In this document: positions 47,289 through 56,207 of the stretch, piece after piece
Numbering within the stretch: the first letter of the stretch is position 1
How the letters are laid out: each line of letters opens with the position of its first letter
From: Bordetella pertussis 18323
Lineage (GTDB): Bacteria > Pseudomonadota > Gammaproteobacteria > Burkholderiales > Burkholderiaceae_B
DNA length: 64,000 nt
Assembly: GCF_000306945.1 (NCBI RefSeq)
Contig: NC_018518.1
Coordinates: 3,286,001-3,350,000 of the forward strand
Direction of reading: 5' to 3'
The notes under the pieces: model-generated
Databases searched by the model: none
What the model was told of the DNA's origin: nothing
The model's input: the letters and a program-made list of their open reading frames with translations, nothing else
Translations under genes and position numbers: made by a program

Positions 47289-47636
47289 ATGTTCTTCGAA
47301 GACATAGAAAGAATCCGCAGCGCCTTGCAGCGCAGCGGACGTAAATACCTGACACCAAGGCTGGAAGCAGTATTGGGCACGGTCTATCAGCTCAAGCGCG
47401 GCGAAGAGTCCGTGTACCTGTGCGTGGAGCCGTCCATGGCCGTGCGCAAGCACGCGCATCGGCCCCATTGCACGATCGAGCTCGGCGCGCCCGACTGGGA
47501 TACGGTGCTCAGCGGCGAGCGTTCCATCATGAGCAAGGTGCTGGCCGGGAAGTGCGGCTTCCTGAAGCACGAACGTCGCTACATCATGCATTTCTCCATG
47601 TTGCTGCAGGCCGTCCTGCTCGAGGAAAAACAATGA
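47289..47636 (+). CDS. Small SCP2-like (sterol carrier protein fold) protein
   Basis: A 115-residue protein, start MFFEDIERIRSALQRSGRKY at 47289; the open frame reaches back to 47232 without a better start. The C-terminal half (CTIELGAPDWDTVLSGERSI then MSKVLAGKCGFLKHERRYIM) resembles the SCP2 lipid-binding fold. The fit is suggestive, not decisive. It overlaps the PrpD-family gene by four bases (ATGA), so the two are translationally coupled and form the head of the plus-strand operon. The 140 bases between it and IS481 copy 5 should carry the original promoter. Confidence 0.65.
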   Translation: MFFEDIERIRSALQRSGRKYLTPRLEAVLGTVYQLKRGEESVYLCVEPSMAVRKHAHRPHCTIELGAPDWDTVLSGERSIMSKVLAGKCGFLKHERRYIMHFSMLLQAVLLEEKQ

Positions 47637-49006
47637 ACAGCTCGGCTCCCCTCATCGATTTCGCCCATGACCTGCGCTACGAGGATATTCCCGTCCACGT
47701 GAGGTCCATCGTGCGCGAACAGATCATCGCCACGGTGGGCTCGATACTGGGCGGCGCGCAATTGCCGGTCGCGAAGTCCTTCGAGCAATCCATCCTGGCG
47801 ACGTTCGGCCGCGGCGAAAGCTCGGCCTTCGGCGCGGGCACGGGCATGTCCGCCGCTTCGGCGGCGCTGTACAACTCGGGCCTGGCGCAGATCCTGGACT
47901 GGGAAGACTGGGTGCTCATCAGCCACGTCGGCGCCGCCGTCGTGCCGGTGGCATGGGCGCTTGCCGAAGAGCGCGGCCTGCGGCTCAACGACGTGATCGT
48001 GGCCGTGACGATCGGCAATGAAATCGCCGGCCGTACGTCGCGGGCGATCCAGCGCGGCGCTTACCTCGGCAACGGCCTGCCCAACCATTAGATCGAGTTG
48101 CCGCTGGTGGCCGGCCGGTTGCTGGGGCTGGACCGGCGGCAGCTGGGCTATGCCTTGGGCCATAGCTGCTACATGGCGATGGAAAACTGTCCGGTGGGCT
48201 GGACGACCGATTCCAAGCTGCTGGTCAATGGCCTGTCCGCGATGTGGGCCATCGCCTCGGCCAACATGGCCCGGCAGGATATCGTGGGCCGCGGCGACAT
48301 CGTGGAACACCCGGCGGGCTATCTCGCCACGGTGTCCGAGTCTATCGATTTCAAGGAGCTGACGCGGGATATCGGCGTCAAGTGGTACACCGAAACACTG
48401 TCGACCAAGAAGCACGCGGGTTGCGCGTACAACCTGCCCGCGGCCGAGTGCGCCATGTCCATCCGCGAAGAGATCGCGCCCGAGGACGTGAAGCGGATCG
48501 TGGTCGAATGCAGCACGGCCACGCTGTACGTGGGCGGCCGCTACGACGACTTCGAACCCGGCGTCCTGGACGCTTACGAGCAGGGGCTGCTGACGCACGT
48601 GAGCCTGTGTTTCGACACGAAGTTCTGCGTCGCCGCCGCCTATGTCCATGGCGATCTCATCCACGAGCAATACCTGGTCGAAAACGCCACCGACGCGCGG
48701 GTCAAGGCCCTCTACGGCAAGATCAGCCTGGTTCCCAGCGAGCGCCTCCAGAAGGCGCAGTTCCAGGACTTCAAGTACGGCGCGACGGTGACCGTGCATG
48801 GCCGGGACGGGCGCACGGCTACCCGGACCGTCGAGCAGATGCTCGGCGGCTACGACCGTCCTTTCGACCATGCCACCAAGCTGGCCGACGGCGCGCGGGG
48901 CTTGCTGCCGCCCGAGGCGGTCGACGGCATCGTGGCGCGTCTGCGCGACGAAACCGGCAACCCGCTGGCAAGCGAAATCTCGACACTGATCAATGGCGCG
49001 CCATGA
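47633..49006 (+). pseudogene. MmgE/PrpD-family protein with a premature amber codon
   Basis: The family includes 2-methylcitrate dehydratase and cis-aconitate decarboxylase. The N-terminal part (MNSSAPLIDFAHDLRYEDIP, LDWEDWVLISHVGAAVVPVAW) runs to NGLPNH and is stopped by TAG at 48089-48091. In the same frame the protein continues as IELPLVAGRLLGLDRRQLGY through KHAGCAYNLPAAECAM to a normal end at 49006, 457 codons in all. A single C-to-T change of CAG to TAG would explain it. Unless the amber is suppressed, only a 152-residue fragment is made. It overlaps the permease gene by four bases. Confidence 0.92.
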
Positions 49007-49869
49007 AGGAGAACCGGCTGGGAATGCTGCTGCTCAGCCCCGCGCTGCTGGTCCTGACGGCGCTGGTGATCGTCCCCTTGCTTGCCACCATTGCGTTCTC
49101 GTTCTTCGACCTGAGGCTGGGCGAGTCGAGCGCGAAGTTCATCGGCTTGCAGAACTACGGCGATCTGCTGGCCAGCGAGCCGTTCTGGCGATCGCTCAGG
49201 ATCACTTTCCTGTGGATCGTGCTGTCGGTCATTCCACAGCTGGCGCTCGGCACCATCATCGCGGTGCTGCTCGATCGCGTCACCCGGTTCAGGGCGTTCC
49301 TGCGGGGCGCGATCTTCCTGCCCTGGGTGATACCCGTCGCGGTGGTGGCGTACATGTGGCAATGGCTGCTGACACCGGAGACCGGCCTGGTCTCCGGCAT
49401 CGCGGGCGGCGCGGGGCTGGAAGGGCTGGCGCGGTTTCCCTTCCTGTCCTCGCCCGACACGGCCTTCGCGACGGCGCTGATCGTGAGCGCATGGCGCGGG
49501 ATTCCGTTCGTCGTGATCATGGTCTTCGCGGCCTTGCAGGGGATCAGCGACGAGGACTATCACGCAGCCAGGGTCTCGGGGGGCAATTCGATCCAATGCT
49601 TCGTCTACGTGACGCTTCCGTATCTCAAGGGCCTGCTGCTCATTCTTGCCGTGATCCGCACGATGCAGATCGCCAACAACTATTCCCTGATGGCCTTGCT
49701 GACCAACGGCGGACCGGCGGACAGCACGCGGATCCTGCCGCTGATGATCTACGAACTGGCCTTTCGGGAGTTCGCGTTGGGCAAGGCTTCCGCCCTGGGC
49801 GTCATCGCCCTGGCGCTGACCTGCCTATGTATCGCTTTCATGATGAGACGACGCCATGCGGATAATTAA
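49003..49869 (+). CDS. Carbohydrate-type ABC transporter permease (MalF-like)
   Basis: A 288-residue inner-membrane permease of the CUT1 type with six predicted helices. The EAA coupling motif is visible as EDYHAARVSGGNSIQCFVYVTLP. The start at 49003 overlaps the PrpD-family stop by four bases and the end overlaps the next permease by 14 bases, so all are in one operon. The transported solute is unknown; with a PrpD enzyme and an FAD oxidoreductase in the operon it need not be a sugar. Confidence 0.92.
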   Translation: MKENRLGMLLLSPALLVLTALVIVPLLATIAFSFFDLRLGESSAKFIGLQNYGDLLASEPFWRSLRITFLWIVLSVIPQLALGTIIAVLLDRVTRFRAFLRGAIFLPWVIPVAVVAYMWQWLLTPETGLVSGIAGGAGLEGLARFPFLSSPDTAFATALIVSAWRGIPFVVIMVFAALQGISDEDYHAARVSGGNSIQCFVYVTLPYLKGLLLILAVIRTMQIANNYSLMALLTNGGPADSTRILPLMIYELAFREFALGKASALGVIALALTCLCIAFMMRRRHADN

Positions 49870-50683
49870 CCGATTCCCGCTTCCGGCCGCGATGGCGTGG
49901 CTGGTCGGCGCGGTGCTATTCGTTCCGATCGCCTGGATGGTGCTGACCGCGATCCGGCCGGAACACGAGCTCTACCAGGTGCCGTTGCGCATCCTGCCCG
50001 GCGCGCTCGACATGGCGAACATCCAGTCGGCCTGGTACGAGAAATCGTTCGGCCAGTTTTTCTTCAACAGCGCGGTCAACTCGGTGCTTTCGGTGCTGTT
50101 CTCCATGCCGATCGGGATCCTGGCCGGTTATGCCTTTTCCCGGTTCGAGATCCGCCACAGCAAGTACTACCGGGCCTATGTGCTGTTCGCGTACATGGTG
50201 CCGATCATCATCCTGGTCGTGCCGTTCTACCTGATCGCGGTCTGGCTGAACATCTACAACACGCGCATGGGCCATGTGCTGGGGCTTTCCACCTATGCCA
50301 TACCGTTCGCGACCTGGGTCATGATCGGGTATTTCGAGCAACTGCCCAAGGAGGTGGAGCATTCCGCCGCCATCGATGGCGCGGATCGGATGAAGACGCT
50401 GATCTACATCCTGGCTCCGATGATCAAGCCCGGCGTGGTCGCAACGGCCTTGCTGACGTTCATCCTGGCCTGGGACGATTACATATTCGCCCTCATCCTG
50501 CTCGATTCGGAAACCCTGCGAACCCTGCCGCTGGCGATTGGATACCTGTCGTCCGATTATGAACTGACCGACGGCCTGATGATGGCGATGGGTACCATCA
50601 CCACGCTGCCGATCCTGCTGCTTTTCGTCTTCTTCCAGAAGTATTTCGTGGGCGGGATGACGTCGGGCGCAGTCAAAGGATGA
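49856..50683 (+). CDS. Carbohydrate-type ABC transporter permease (MalG-like)
   Basis: A 275-residue partner permease, MRIINRFPLPAAMAWLVGAV onward, six helices, with the EAA motif EVEHSAAIDGADRMKTLIYILAPMIKPG. It forms the membrane channel with the preceding permease. Eleven bases separate its stop from the ATPase gene. Confidence 0.92.
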   Translation: MRIINRFPLPAAMAWLVGAVLFVPIAWMVLTAIRPEHELYQVPLRILPGALDMANIQSAWYEKSFGQFFFNSAVNSVLSVLFSMPIGILAGYAFSRFEIRHSKYYRAYVLFAYMVPIIILVVPFYLIAVWLNIYNTRMGHVLGLSTYAIPFATWVMIGYFEQLPKEVEHSAAIDGADRMKTLIYILAPMIKPGVVATALLTFILAWDDYIFALILLDSETLRTLPLAIGYLSSDYELTDGLMMAMGTITTLPILLLFVFFQKYFVGGMTSGAVKG

Positions 50684-50693
50684 GAACCACTCT

Positions 50694-51821
50694 ATGAAGT
50701 CAACAAGCACGGCAATCCAGCTGAATTCGGTATCGAAGTCGTATGGCGGCTCGCCCATACTGGACGATATTTCCCTGGCGATCGCACCGGGGGAGTTCGT
50801 GGTGATACTCGGCGAGTCGGGGTGCGGCAAGAGCACGCTGCTCAAGATCATCGCCGGCCTCGAGCAACCCACATCCGGAGCCGTTCGCATCGGCGATGCG
50901 GTCATGACGGACGTGCCGCCGAAGGACCGGCGCCTGGCGATGGTCTTTCAAAGCTACGCCCTGTATCCGCATCTGAAGGTCTGGGAGAACATCTCGTTTC
51001 CCATAAAGATGAGCCTGTGGAAGTATGCGTACTCGCTTCCCCTGCTCGGCCGGCTGTTTCCGAACCGCAAGCGTATCCTCAAGACCATGCGCGAGGCCGC
51101 CGAGCGGGCGGCCGGAAAAGTCAGGCTGACGCCCTTGCTCGACAGGAAGCCGCGCGCGCTGTCGGGCGGGCAGCGGCAACGCGTGGCGCTGGCCCGGGCC
51201 ATCGTCGATGGCCGGGAAATCTGCCTGATGGACGAACCGCTTTCCAACCTGGATACCCAGCTCAGGGCCTCGACACGGCGCGAGATCGCCGACCTGCACC
51301 GAGACCTCGGCCACACCATTGTCTACGTGACCCATGACCAGACCGAGGCCATGACGATGGGCACGCGGGTCATTCTCATGCGGGAAGGGCGCATCGAGCA
51401 GGATGGCGCGCCGGCCGAACTGTACGAACAGCCGGCCACCACGTACGCGGCGGAGTTTCTTGGCTCGCCCCGGATCAATTTCATGCGTGTCGCGAGCGCG
51501 CAGTTTTCCCAAGCCGCGGCGCAGGCCGTCGTGACGCTGGGCGATGGACGTTGCCCGCTCGATCCGCACGGCGACCTGCTCATTGGGGTCAGGCCCGACC
51601 ACCTGGAGATCACACCCGACGCCCAGGGGGAGTTCCTGTTTCTTTCTTCCGAGTATCTCGGCGGAAAGACCATTGTTTCCCTCAAGCGCGAGTCCGGCGA
51701 GACGATGGTCCAGGCCTTCGGCTCGGACCGGCTCGACCGGGCGCAGCGCTACAGCGTCCGCTTCGAGGGCAGGCATGCAATGTGTTTCGATCCGCAAAGC
51801 GGAAGGAGGATTCGTGAGTAA
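50694..51821 (+). CDS. ABC transporter ATP-binding protein (MalK/UgpC type)
   Basis: A 375-residue ATPase with Walker A GESGCGKST (~residues 42-50), signature LSGGQRQRVALARA, Walker B ICLMDEPLSNLD, H-loop VTHDQTEAMTMG, and a C-terminal regulatory TOBE-type domain. An insertion of about 25 residues follows the Q-loop (KMSLWKYAYSLPLLGRLFPN), longer than in MalK. It powers the two upstream permeases. Its stop overlaps the start of the FAD oxidoreductase gene by eight bases. Confidence 0.94.
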   Translation: MKSTSTAIQLNSVSKSYGGSPILDDISLAIAPGEFVVILGESGCGKSTLLKIIAGLEQPTSGAVRIGDAVMTDVPPKDRRLAMVFQSYALYPHLKVWENISFPIKMSLWKYAYSLPLLGRLFPNRKRILKTMREAAERAAGKVRLTPLLDRKPRALSGGQRQRVALARAIVDGREICLMDEPLSNLDTQLRASTRREIADLHRDLGHTIVYVTHDQTEAMTMGTRVILMREGRIEQDGAPAELYEQPATTYAAEFLGSPRINFMRVASAQFSQAAAQAVVTLGDGRCPLDPHGDLLIGVRPDHLEITPDAQGEFLFLSSEYLGGKTIVSLKRESGETMVQAFGSDRLDRAQRYSVRFEGRHAMCFDPQSGRRIRE

Positions 51822-53088
51822 GAATATGGATAGTCCACAGGACAGTTATGACCTGGTCGTCGTGGGCGGCGGCACCAGCGGCGTCTTCGCGGCCATCAGC
51901 GCGGCCCGCAGGGGGCTGCGCGTGGCGCTCGTCGAGGCATCCGGGATGCTCGGCGGGACGCTGACGCAGGTGACCCTGGGCGGCATCTGCGGGGCCTGGA
52001 CGGGCGCGGCGCATACCCAGGTCGTGCATGGCCTGTTCGACGAGTTTGTCCACGCGATGCGCAAGGCGCAGGCGTGCGATGGCCTGTATTCGTACGGCCA
52101 TGTCACGGCCTTGCCTTACGAGCCGGTCAAGGTGCGATACCTGCTGGATCAACTCCTGCCGCCCAACGTGACGACTTTCTTCCATTCGCGGCTGTTCGCG
52201 GTCGACATGGAAGGCGAGCGGATCGCGCGCGTTCACCTGGCCGGCGTGGAAGGCCCGTTCTCCCTTGCGGCGCGCGCGTATGTCGACGCGACCGGCAACG
52301 CCTCCCTGGCAGGCCTGTGCGCGACGCCCTTGCGCCGCGGCGAGAACGGCACCGTGCAGGCGGCATCGTCGATGTTCCGCGTCATCGGGGCCGAAGTGGA
52401 CCCGCGCGTGCGCGACGTGCGCACGGAAATCAGGCTGGCCATCGAGAAGCACAATGCCAGCGGCCAGGCGGAGGCGTTCAAGCGCAGCGCGGTCGCGGTC
52501 TATGTGCATCCCGACCAGCGGCTGCTGCATTTCAACGCGACCAGGGTGTATTTCGAATCGACCGCCGATGATGCGCTGGCCGCCGCGCTGGACATGTCCC
52601 GGGTGGAGACCGAGGCGCGCAAGGAAGCCTTCCGGCTGGTCGAACTGCTGAAGCGCGAGGTCGACGGCTTCGCCAATATCGAGATCGTCGACCTGGGGGC
52701 GTCGGTGGGCGTGCGGGACTCGCGCAACATCGTCAATGACCATCCCCTGACCGAAGCCATGGTGCGCGACGGGGACAAGCCGGCCAACTCGGTCGCCTAT
52801 TCAGCCTGGCCGATCGAGTTCCACGGCTCGAATACGCAGATGCACTGGGAGCCCCTGGAAGGGGACCGCTACTACGGCATACCCTACGAGTCGTGTTTGC
52901 CGCAGGACATCCAGAACGCCCTGGTCGTCGGCCGCGCGATCAGCAGCACGCCGTTGGCGCAGGCCTCCTGCCGTGTCACTGCGCCGTGCATCCAGATGGG
53001 CGAGTCGGCCGGGATCGCGGCCCATGAGCTCGTTGCCAGCTCATCCAGGACAGCGTTTTCCGAGCTGGCTTCCATGAAGTTCATATAG
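51814..53088 (+). CDS. FAD-dependent oxidoreductase (PF12831-like)
   Basis: A 424-residue flavoprotein with the dinucleotide motif VVVGGGTSGVFAAISAARRG and downstream VALVEASGMLGGTLTQVTLG at the N-terminus, and the C-terminal FAD contact ASCRVTAPCIQMGESAGIAAHEL. AGGAGG (51804-51809) is four bases before the GTG at 51814 and 16 before the ATG at 51826; GTG is chosen on spacing. Such proteins oxidise small hydroxylated compounds. Its place between transporter genes points to a role in processing the imported solute. No signal peptide, so cytoplasmic. Confidence 0.85.
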   Translation: MSKNMDSPQDSYDLVVVGGGTSGVFAAISAARRGLRVALVEASGMLGGTLTQVTLGGICGAWTGAAHTQVVHGLFDEFVHAMRKAQACDGLYSYGHVTALPYEPVKVRYLLDQLLPPNVTTFFHSRLFAVDMEGERIARVHLAGVEGPFSLAARAYVDATGNASLAGLCATPLRRGENGTVQAASSMFRVIGAEVDPRVRDVRTEIRLAIEKHNASGQAEAFKRSAVAVYVHPDQRLLHFNATRVYFESTADDALAAALDMSRVETEARKEAFRLVELLKREVDGFANIEIVDLGASVGVRDSRNIVNDHPLTEAMVRDGDKPANSVAYSAWPIEFHGSNTQMHWEPLEGDRYYGIPYESCLPQDIQNALVVGRAISSTPLAQASCRVTAPCIQMGESAGIAAHELVASSSRTAFSELASMKFI

Positions 53089-53132
53089 ACAGGCGTCGAC
53101 CTGTCTCAACCAGAATCGTCGAAGGGGACATG

Positions 53133-54392
53133 ATGAAACGCGTTGCTTCACTGTTGGTGTCGTCGCTGCTGTATTCCGGCTGTGCGATGGCTGATGGTTC
53201 CATCGTCGTGTGGATGACGGACTCCCGTCCAGGCTACAAGAAATGGCTCGAAACGGAGGCCGCCGCGTTCAAGGCCAAGCATCCCGGCGTCAAGGTTAGC
53301 GTGGTGCAGATGTCTCCCAACGACGCTTACCTCAAGATTCCCGCCGCGGCGGCGGCGGGCGGCTTGCCCGATGTCATCTGGACGACCTATGGGCTGGCGC
53401 CCTGGCTTGACGGGATGAAAGGCGGAAAGCTGGCGGATGTGTCGGACCTCATCGACCGTCTGGGGAAAAACCGCTTCGATGAAGACGCGCTCAAGCAATG
53501 GAGCTACCGGGGCGCGGTGGCCTGCGTGCCGGTGGCGCGCACGCCGACCTACCTGATGCACCGGGCCGACCTTTTCAAGAAGGCCGGCCTGGCGGCTCCC
53601 GAGAGCTGGGAGGACGTGATCCGCGCGGCGCAGAAGCTGAATGATCCCGCCAATGGCAAGTACGGCATCGCCATGCCGGGCAAGACCGATTTCTCGCCGC
53701 GTTTCGCCTACGGCATGATTCTCTATTCCATGGGCGGCAGCACGTTCGACACGCAGGGCAACCCCATCTTCGAGTCCCCTGCGTCCATCGATGCGCTGAA
53801 GGTCTACAAGCAGCTGTATGCCTACTCGCCGCCGGGGTCGTTGAATTTCGGCTTCTCGGAGATCCAGCGCGCGCTGGCGCAGGGCAGGGTGGCCATGACC
53901 ATCTCCAATCCCTCGTCGATGGCAACCTTCCAGCGCACCAATCGCGACGAGGGCTCCACCCTGGCCCTGGCCTTGCCGGGCAAGGTGAACCGCACGATCC
54001 AGAACCAGCGCGGCTGGTGCATCGCCGACGGCAAGAACAGCCAGGACGCCAAGGCGTTCGTCGAGCATCTGTTCTCCACCAGCTCGTTCGCCGCCTACCT
54101 GGATGCCGCGTCCATCAGCTCGTTTCCGGTCTACCACGACCAGGCGGCCTACGACCAGTTCCAGGCGTCGAACGAGACGGTCAAGCGCTTTCCCGGCGCC
54201 ACCGATTTCATCCGCCGCCATACGGTCGGCACCATGCCGGGGATCGACGGGGTCGGGCTGACGCCGAAGTCCGGCGATCTGATCAGTTCCGGCCAGATCG
54301 AGAGCGCCATCAACAGAATGCTGGCCAATGACATGTCGGAGCAGGAGACGGCGGCGGCGATGCAGAAAGAAACCCTGCGGCTGCTGAATTGA
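53133..54392 (+). CDS. Extracellular solute-binding protein (family 1) of the ABC importer
   Basis: A 419-residue periplasmic receptor like UgpB/MalE. AAGGGG lies five bases before the ATG at 53133, which is preferred to the ATG at 53130. The signal peptide (MKRVASLLVSSLLYSGCAMA) ends with AMA before DG; SGC is only a poor lipobox. The motif AAAAAGGLPDVIWTTYGLAPWLDG and the C-terminal ISSGQIESAINRMLANDMS are family-typical. It supplies the substrate to the two permeases upstream. Confidence 0.92.
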   Translation: MKRVASLLVSSLLYSGCAMADGSIVVWMTDSRPGYKKWLETEAAAFKAKHPGVKVSVVQMSPNDAYLKIPAAAAAGGLPDVIWTTYGLAPWLDGMKGGKLADVSDLIDRLGKNRFDEDALKQWSYRGAVACVPVARTPTYLMHRADLFKKAGLAAPESWEDVIRAAQKLNDPANGKYGIAMPGKTDFSPRFAYGMILYSMGGSTFDTQGNPIFESPASIDALKVYKQLYAYSPPGSLNFGFSEIQRALAQGRVAMTISNPSSMATFQRTNRDEGSTLALALPGKVNRTIQNQRGWCIADGKNSQDAKAFVEHLFSTSSFAAYLDAASISSFPVYHDQAAYDQFQASNETVKRFPGATDFIRRHTVGTMPGIDGVGLTPKSGDLISSGQIESAINRMLANDMSEQETAAAMQKETLRLLN

Positions 54393-54398
54393 CCTGAC

Positions 54399-55151
54399 AT
54401 GGCGCCATTTTCGATCTGCGTGTCGATACTGCTGCTGGTGGGCGACAGCAACCGCGCCGGGGTGACGGCCCGCTACGTCAGCGAGCAGCTCGGCCTGTCG
54501 CTATCGACGGCGTATCGCTGGATAGACATGCTGCGGCAGTCGGGCCTGGTCGTGCGCCACCCCAATACGCGCAAGCTGCACTTGGGCCCGGTGGCGTTCG
54601 ACCTGGGGGTGCAGGCGGTCGCGCGTCCGTACGTGCCGCCCGCCATCGAGGAGGTGCTCAAGCCGATTGCCTCCCGGCATGCATGCCGCCTGCATCTGGT
54701 TCGCTGCTCGGGCGATTATTCGGTCCTGCAGCGGACCTACTTCGACCGTGCCGAACTGGAGATCGTGCCGAGCAAGGTGGCGGCCATGCGCCTGCTCGGC
54801 ATCGGCCCCGCCGGCGTCTGCCTGCTGTCCCGTTGGCCGGACTACGAAATAGACCGCTACCTGGTGCGCAACCAGGACGGGCTGCTCGCCGCCGGCTACC
54901 AGGGGGCGGATATCCGCGAGCGGGTCCGGCAATGCCGCAAGCTGGGGTGTTTCGTGACCCGGAGCGTGCTGACGCCCGGTTATACGGCCGTGGTCATCGA
55001 TTTCGAGGTCGACGGGGTGGTCTATGGGGTCAGCGCGGCTTCCGCCGGCAGCGAGGGCGGCAAGCAGTTTCACGCCATACGCGAAGCCCTGGATCGGGCG
55101 CGGGCGTCGTTGGCGACCCAGGCGATTCCGGAGTTCGCGTTGCACGGATAA
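54399..55151 (+). CDS. IclR-family transcriptional regulator
   Basis: A 250-residue IclR-type regulator. The N-terminal HTH is VTARYVSEQLGLSLSTAYRW followed by IDMLRQSGLVVRH, and the effector domain begins near residue 75 (YVPPAIEEVLKPIASRHACR). Seven bases separate it from the receptor gene, so it is the last gene of the operon and likely controls it. The effector should be related to the transported compound. Confidence 0.9.
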   Translation: MAPFSICVSILLLVGDSNRAGVTARYVSEQLGLSLSTAYRWIDMLRQSGLVVRHPNTRKLHLGPVAFDLGVQAVARPYVPPAIEEVLKPIASRHACRLHLVRCSGDYSVLQRTYFDRAELEIVPSKVAAMRLLGIGPAGVCLLSRWPDYEIDRYLVRNQDGLLAAGYQGADIRERVRQCRKLGCFVTRSVLTPGYTAVVIDFEVDGVVYGVSAASAGSEGGKQFHAIREALDRARASLATQAIPEFALHG

Positions 55152-55202
55152 AGACGGGCCGCGACGGCTGGCGCGCCAGGACGAGGCTGTCCTGGCCGTT
55201 TT

Positions 55203-55388
55203 CTATGACACGTTGCTCCAGGCGCGCACCAGTTCGTGCTCGATCGCATCGCGCGGCCGGCCGGACGCGTTGGCGCCAGCGCGCGCCGCGGGGCGCGAGC
55301 GCGGCGCCTGCCGCGGGGCCATCGGCTCGGCGGCGGACGAGGCTGGCTGCTTGCCCGGGCGGGAGGCGGTGCGTACGGGTTCGGACAT
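55203..55388 (-). CDS. Small basic hypothetical protein downstream of a SoxR-type promoter
   Basis: A 61-residue frame (MSEPVRTASRPGKQPASSAA at the start, RDAIEHELVRAWSNVS at the end) with a good SD, AAGGAG, five bases before the ATG at 55388. It is rich in Pro, Ala and Arg and probably disordered apart from a short C-terminal helix. I do not recognise a family. A SoxR operator in a promoter with a 19-base spacer lies about 155 bases upstream and points at it, so it may belong to the redox response. The next gene in that direction (IclR) is convergent. Confidence 0.55.
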   Translation of the reverse strand: MSEPVRTASRPGKQPASSAAEPMAPRQAPRSRPAARAGANASGRPRDAIEHELVRAWSNVS

Positions 55389-55543
55389 GGGTACTCCTTG
55401 GTGTGGCGGCGCGGCGCATGCTGCCGATGCTCGAAGCATTAGGATCGTCCGGCCGGGCATAAGTTCATTGCACCGTGGTGACCGGGCAACGCGCCCTGGA
55501 TGTCTACACTGCCCGGCGTGCGGACGTATCGACGACGGACACC

Positions 55544-55574
55544 ACTATGGACCCTCAAGCTAGCTTGAGGTCAA
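55544..55574 (-). promoter_or_regulatory. SoxR operator within a 19-base-spacer promoter
   Basis: CCTCAAGCTAGCTTGAGG (55553-55570) is a perfect 18-base dyad matching the known SoxR box except for the central four bases. On the minus strand it lies between TTGACC (55569-55574) and CATAGT (55544-55549), which are 19 bases apart, the overlong spacing that MerR-family activators such as SoxR correct. The promoter points toward 55388, away from soxR. The centre of the box, GCTAGC, is itself an IS481-type target sequence. Confidence 0.85.
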
Positions 55575-55663
55575 GCGCAAAGCCCCTGCGTGTCGCGGGG
55601 TTGTGGGCGTTCGGCGCGGGCGCGCTGTTAGCATTTCGCGATGACCAGGATTTGGGGTGGGTG

Positions 55664-56128
55664 ATGATGCGATCCGCGCAGGCCGTCCGGCGTCCGGACT
55701 TGCTGTCGGTGGGCGAGGTGGCCGCGCGCACCGGGCTGGCCGTATCGGCCCTGCATTTCTACGAAGCCAAGGGGTTGATCGCCAGCACCCGCACGGCCGG
55801 CAATCAGCGCCGCTACGCGCGCGCCGTATTGCGGCGGGTGGCGGTGATACGCGTGGCGCAGCGCATGGGTTTGCCGCTGGCCGCGATCGCGCAGGCGCTG
55901 GCCACCCTGCCGACCTCGCGCGCGCCCACCGTGGCCGACTGGCGGCGCCTGTCGCGTGCCTGGCGCCAGGAGCTGGACCAGCGCATCCTGGGGCTGACGC
56001 AACTGCGCGACCAGCTCGATGGCTGTATCGGCTGCGGCTGCCTGTCGCTGCGGGAGTGCCCGTTGCGCAATCCCGACGACGCCATGGCGCGCCTGGGCGC
56101 GGGGCCGCATTTCCCGCCGCACGAATGA
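55664..56128 (+). CDS. soxR: Redox-sensitive transcriptional activator SoxR
   Basis: A 154-residue MerR-family regulator. The winged HTH is [20 protein letters not shown] then YEAKGLIAS (residues ~13-42), then a dimerisation helix and the [2Fe-2S] cluster cysteines C121, C124, C126 and C132 ([12 protein letters not shown]). Oxidation of the cluster by redox-cycling compounds activates SoxR. GGGG lies six bases before the ATG at 55664; the ATG at 55667 is also possible. The long frame back to 55475 crosses the operator and is not used. A SoxR box lies about 95 bases upstream. Confidence 0.95.
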   Translation: MMRSAQAVRRPDLLSVGEVAARTGLAVSALHFYEAKGLIASTRTAGNQRRYARAVLRRVAVIRVAQRMGLPLAAIAQALATLPTSRAPTVADWRRLSRAWRQELDQRILGLTQLRDQLDGCIGCGCLSLRECPLRNPDDAMARLGAGPHFPPHE

Positions 56129-56207
56129 TGCCGGGCAGGACAGGAGTTTTCCGGAAGATTTGCTAGCATCGGTGGTTCCGGAACTTGCCTTTCTGTCTCC
56201 CCGCATC

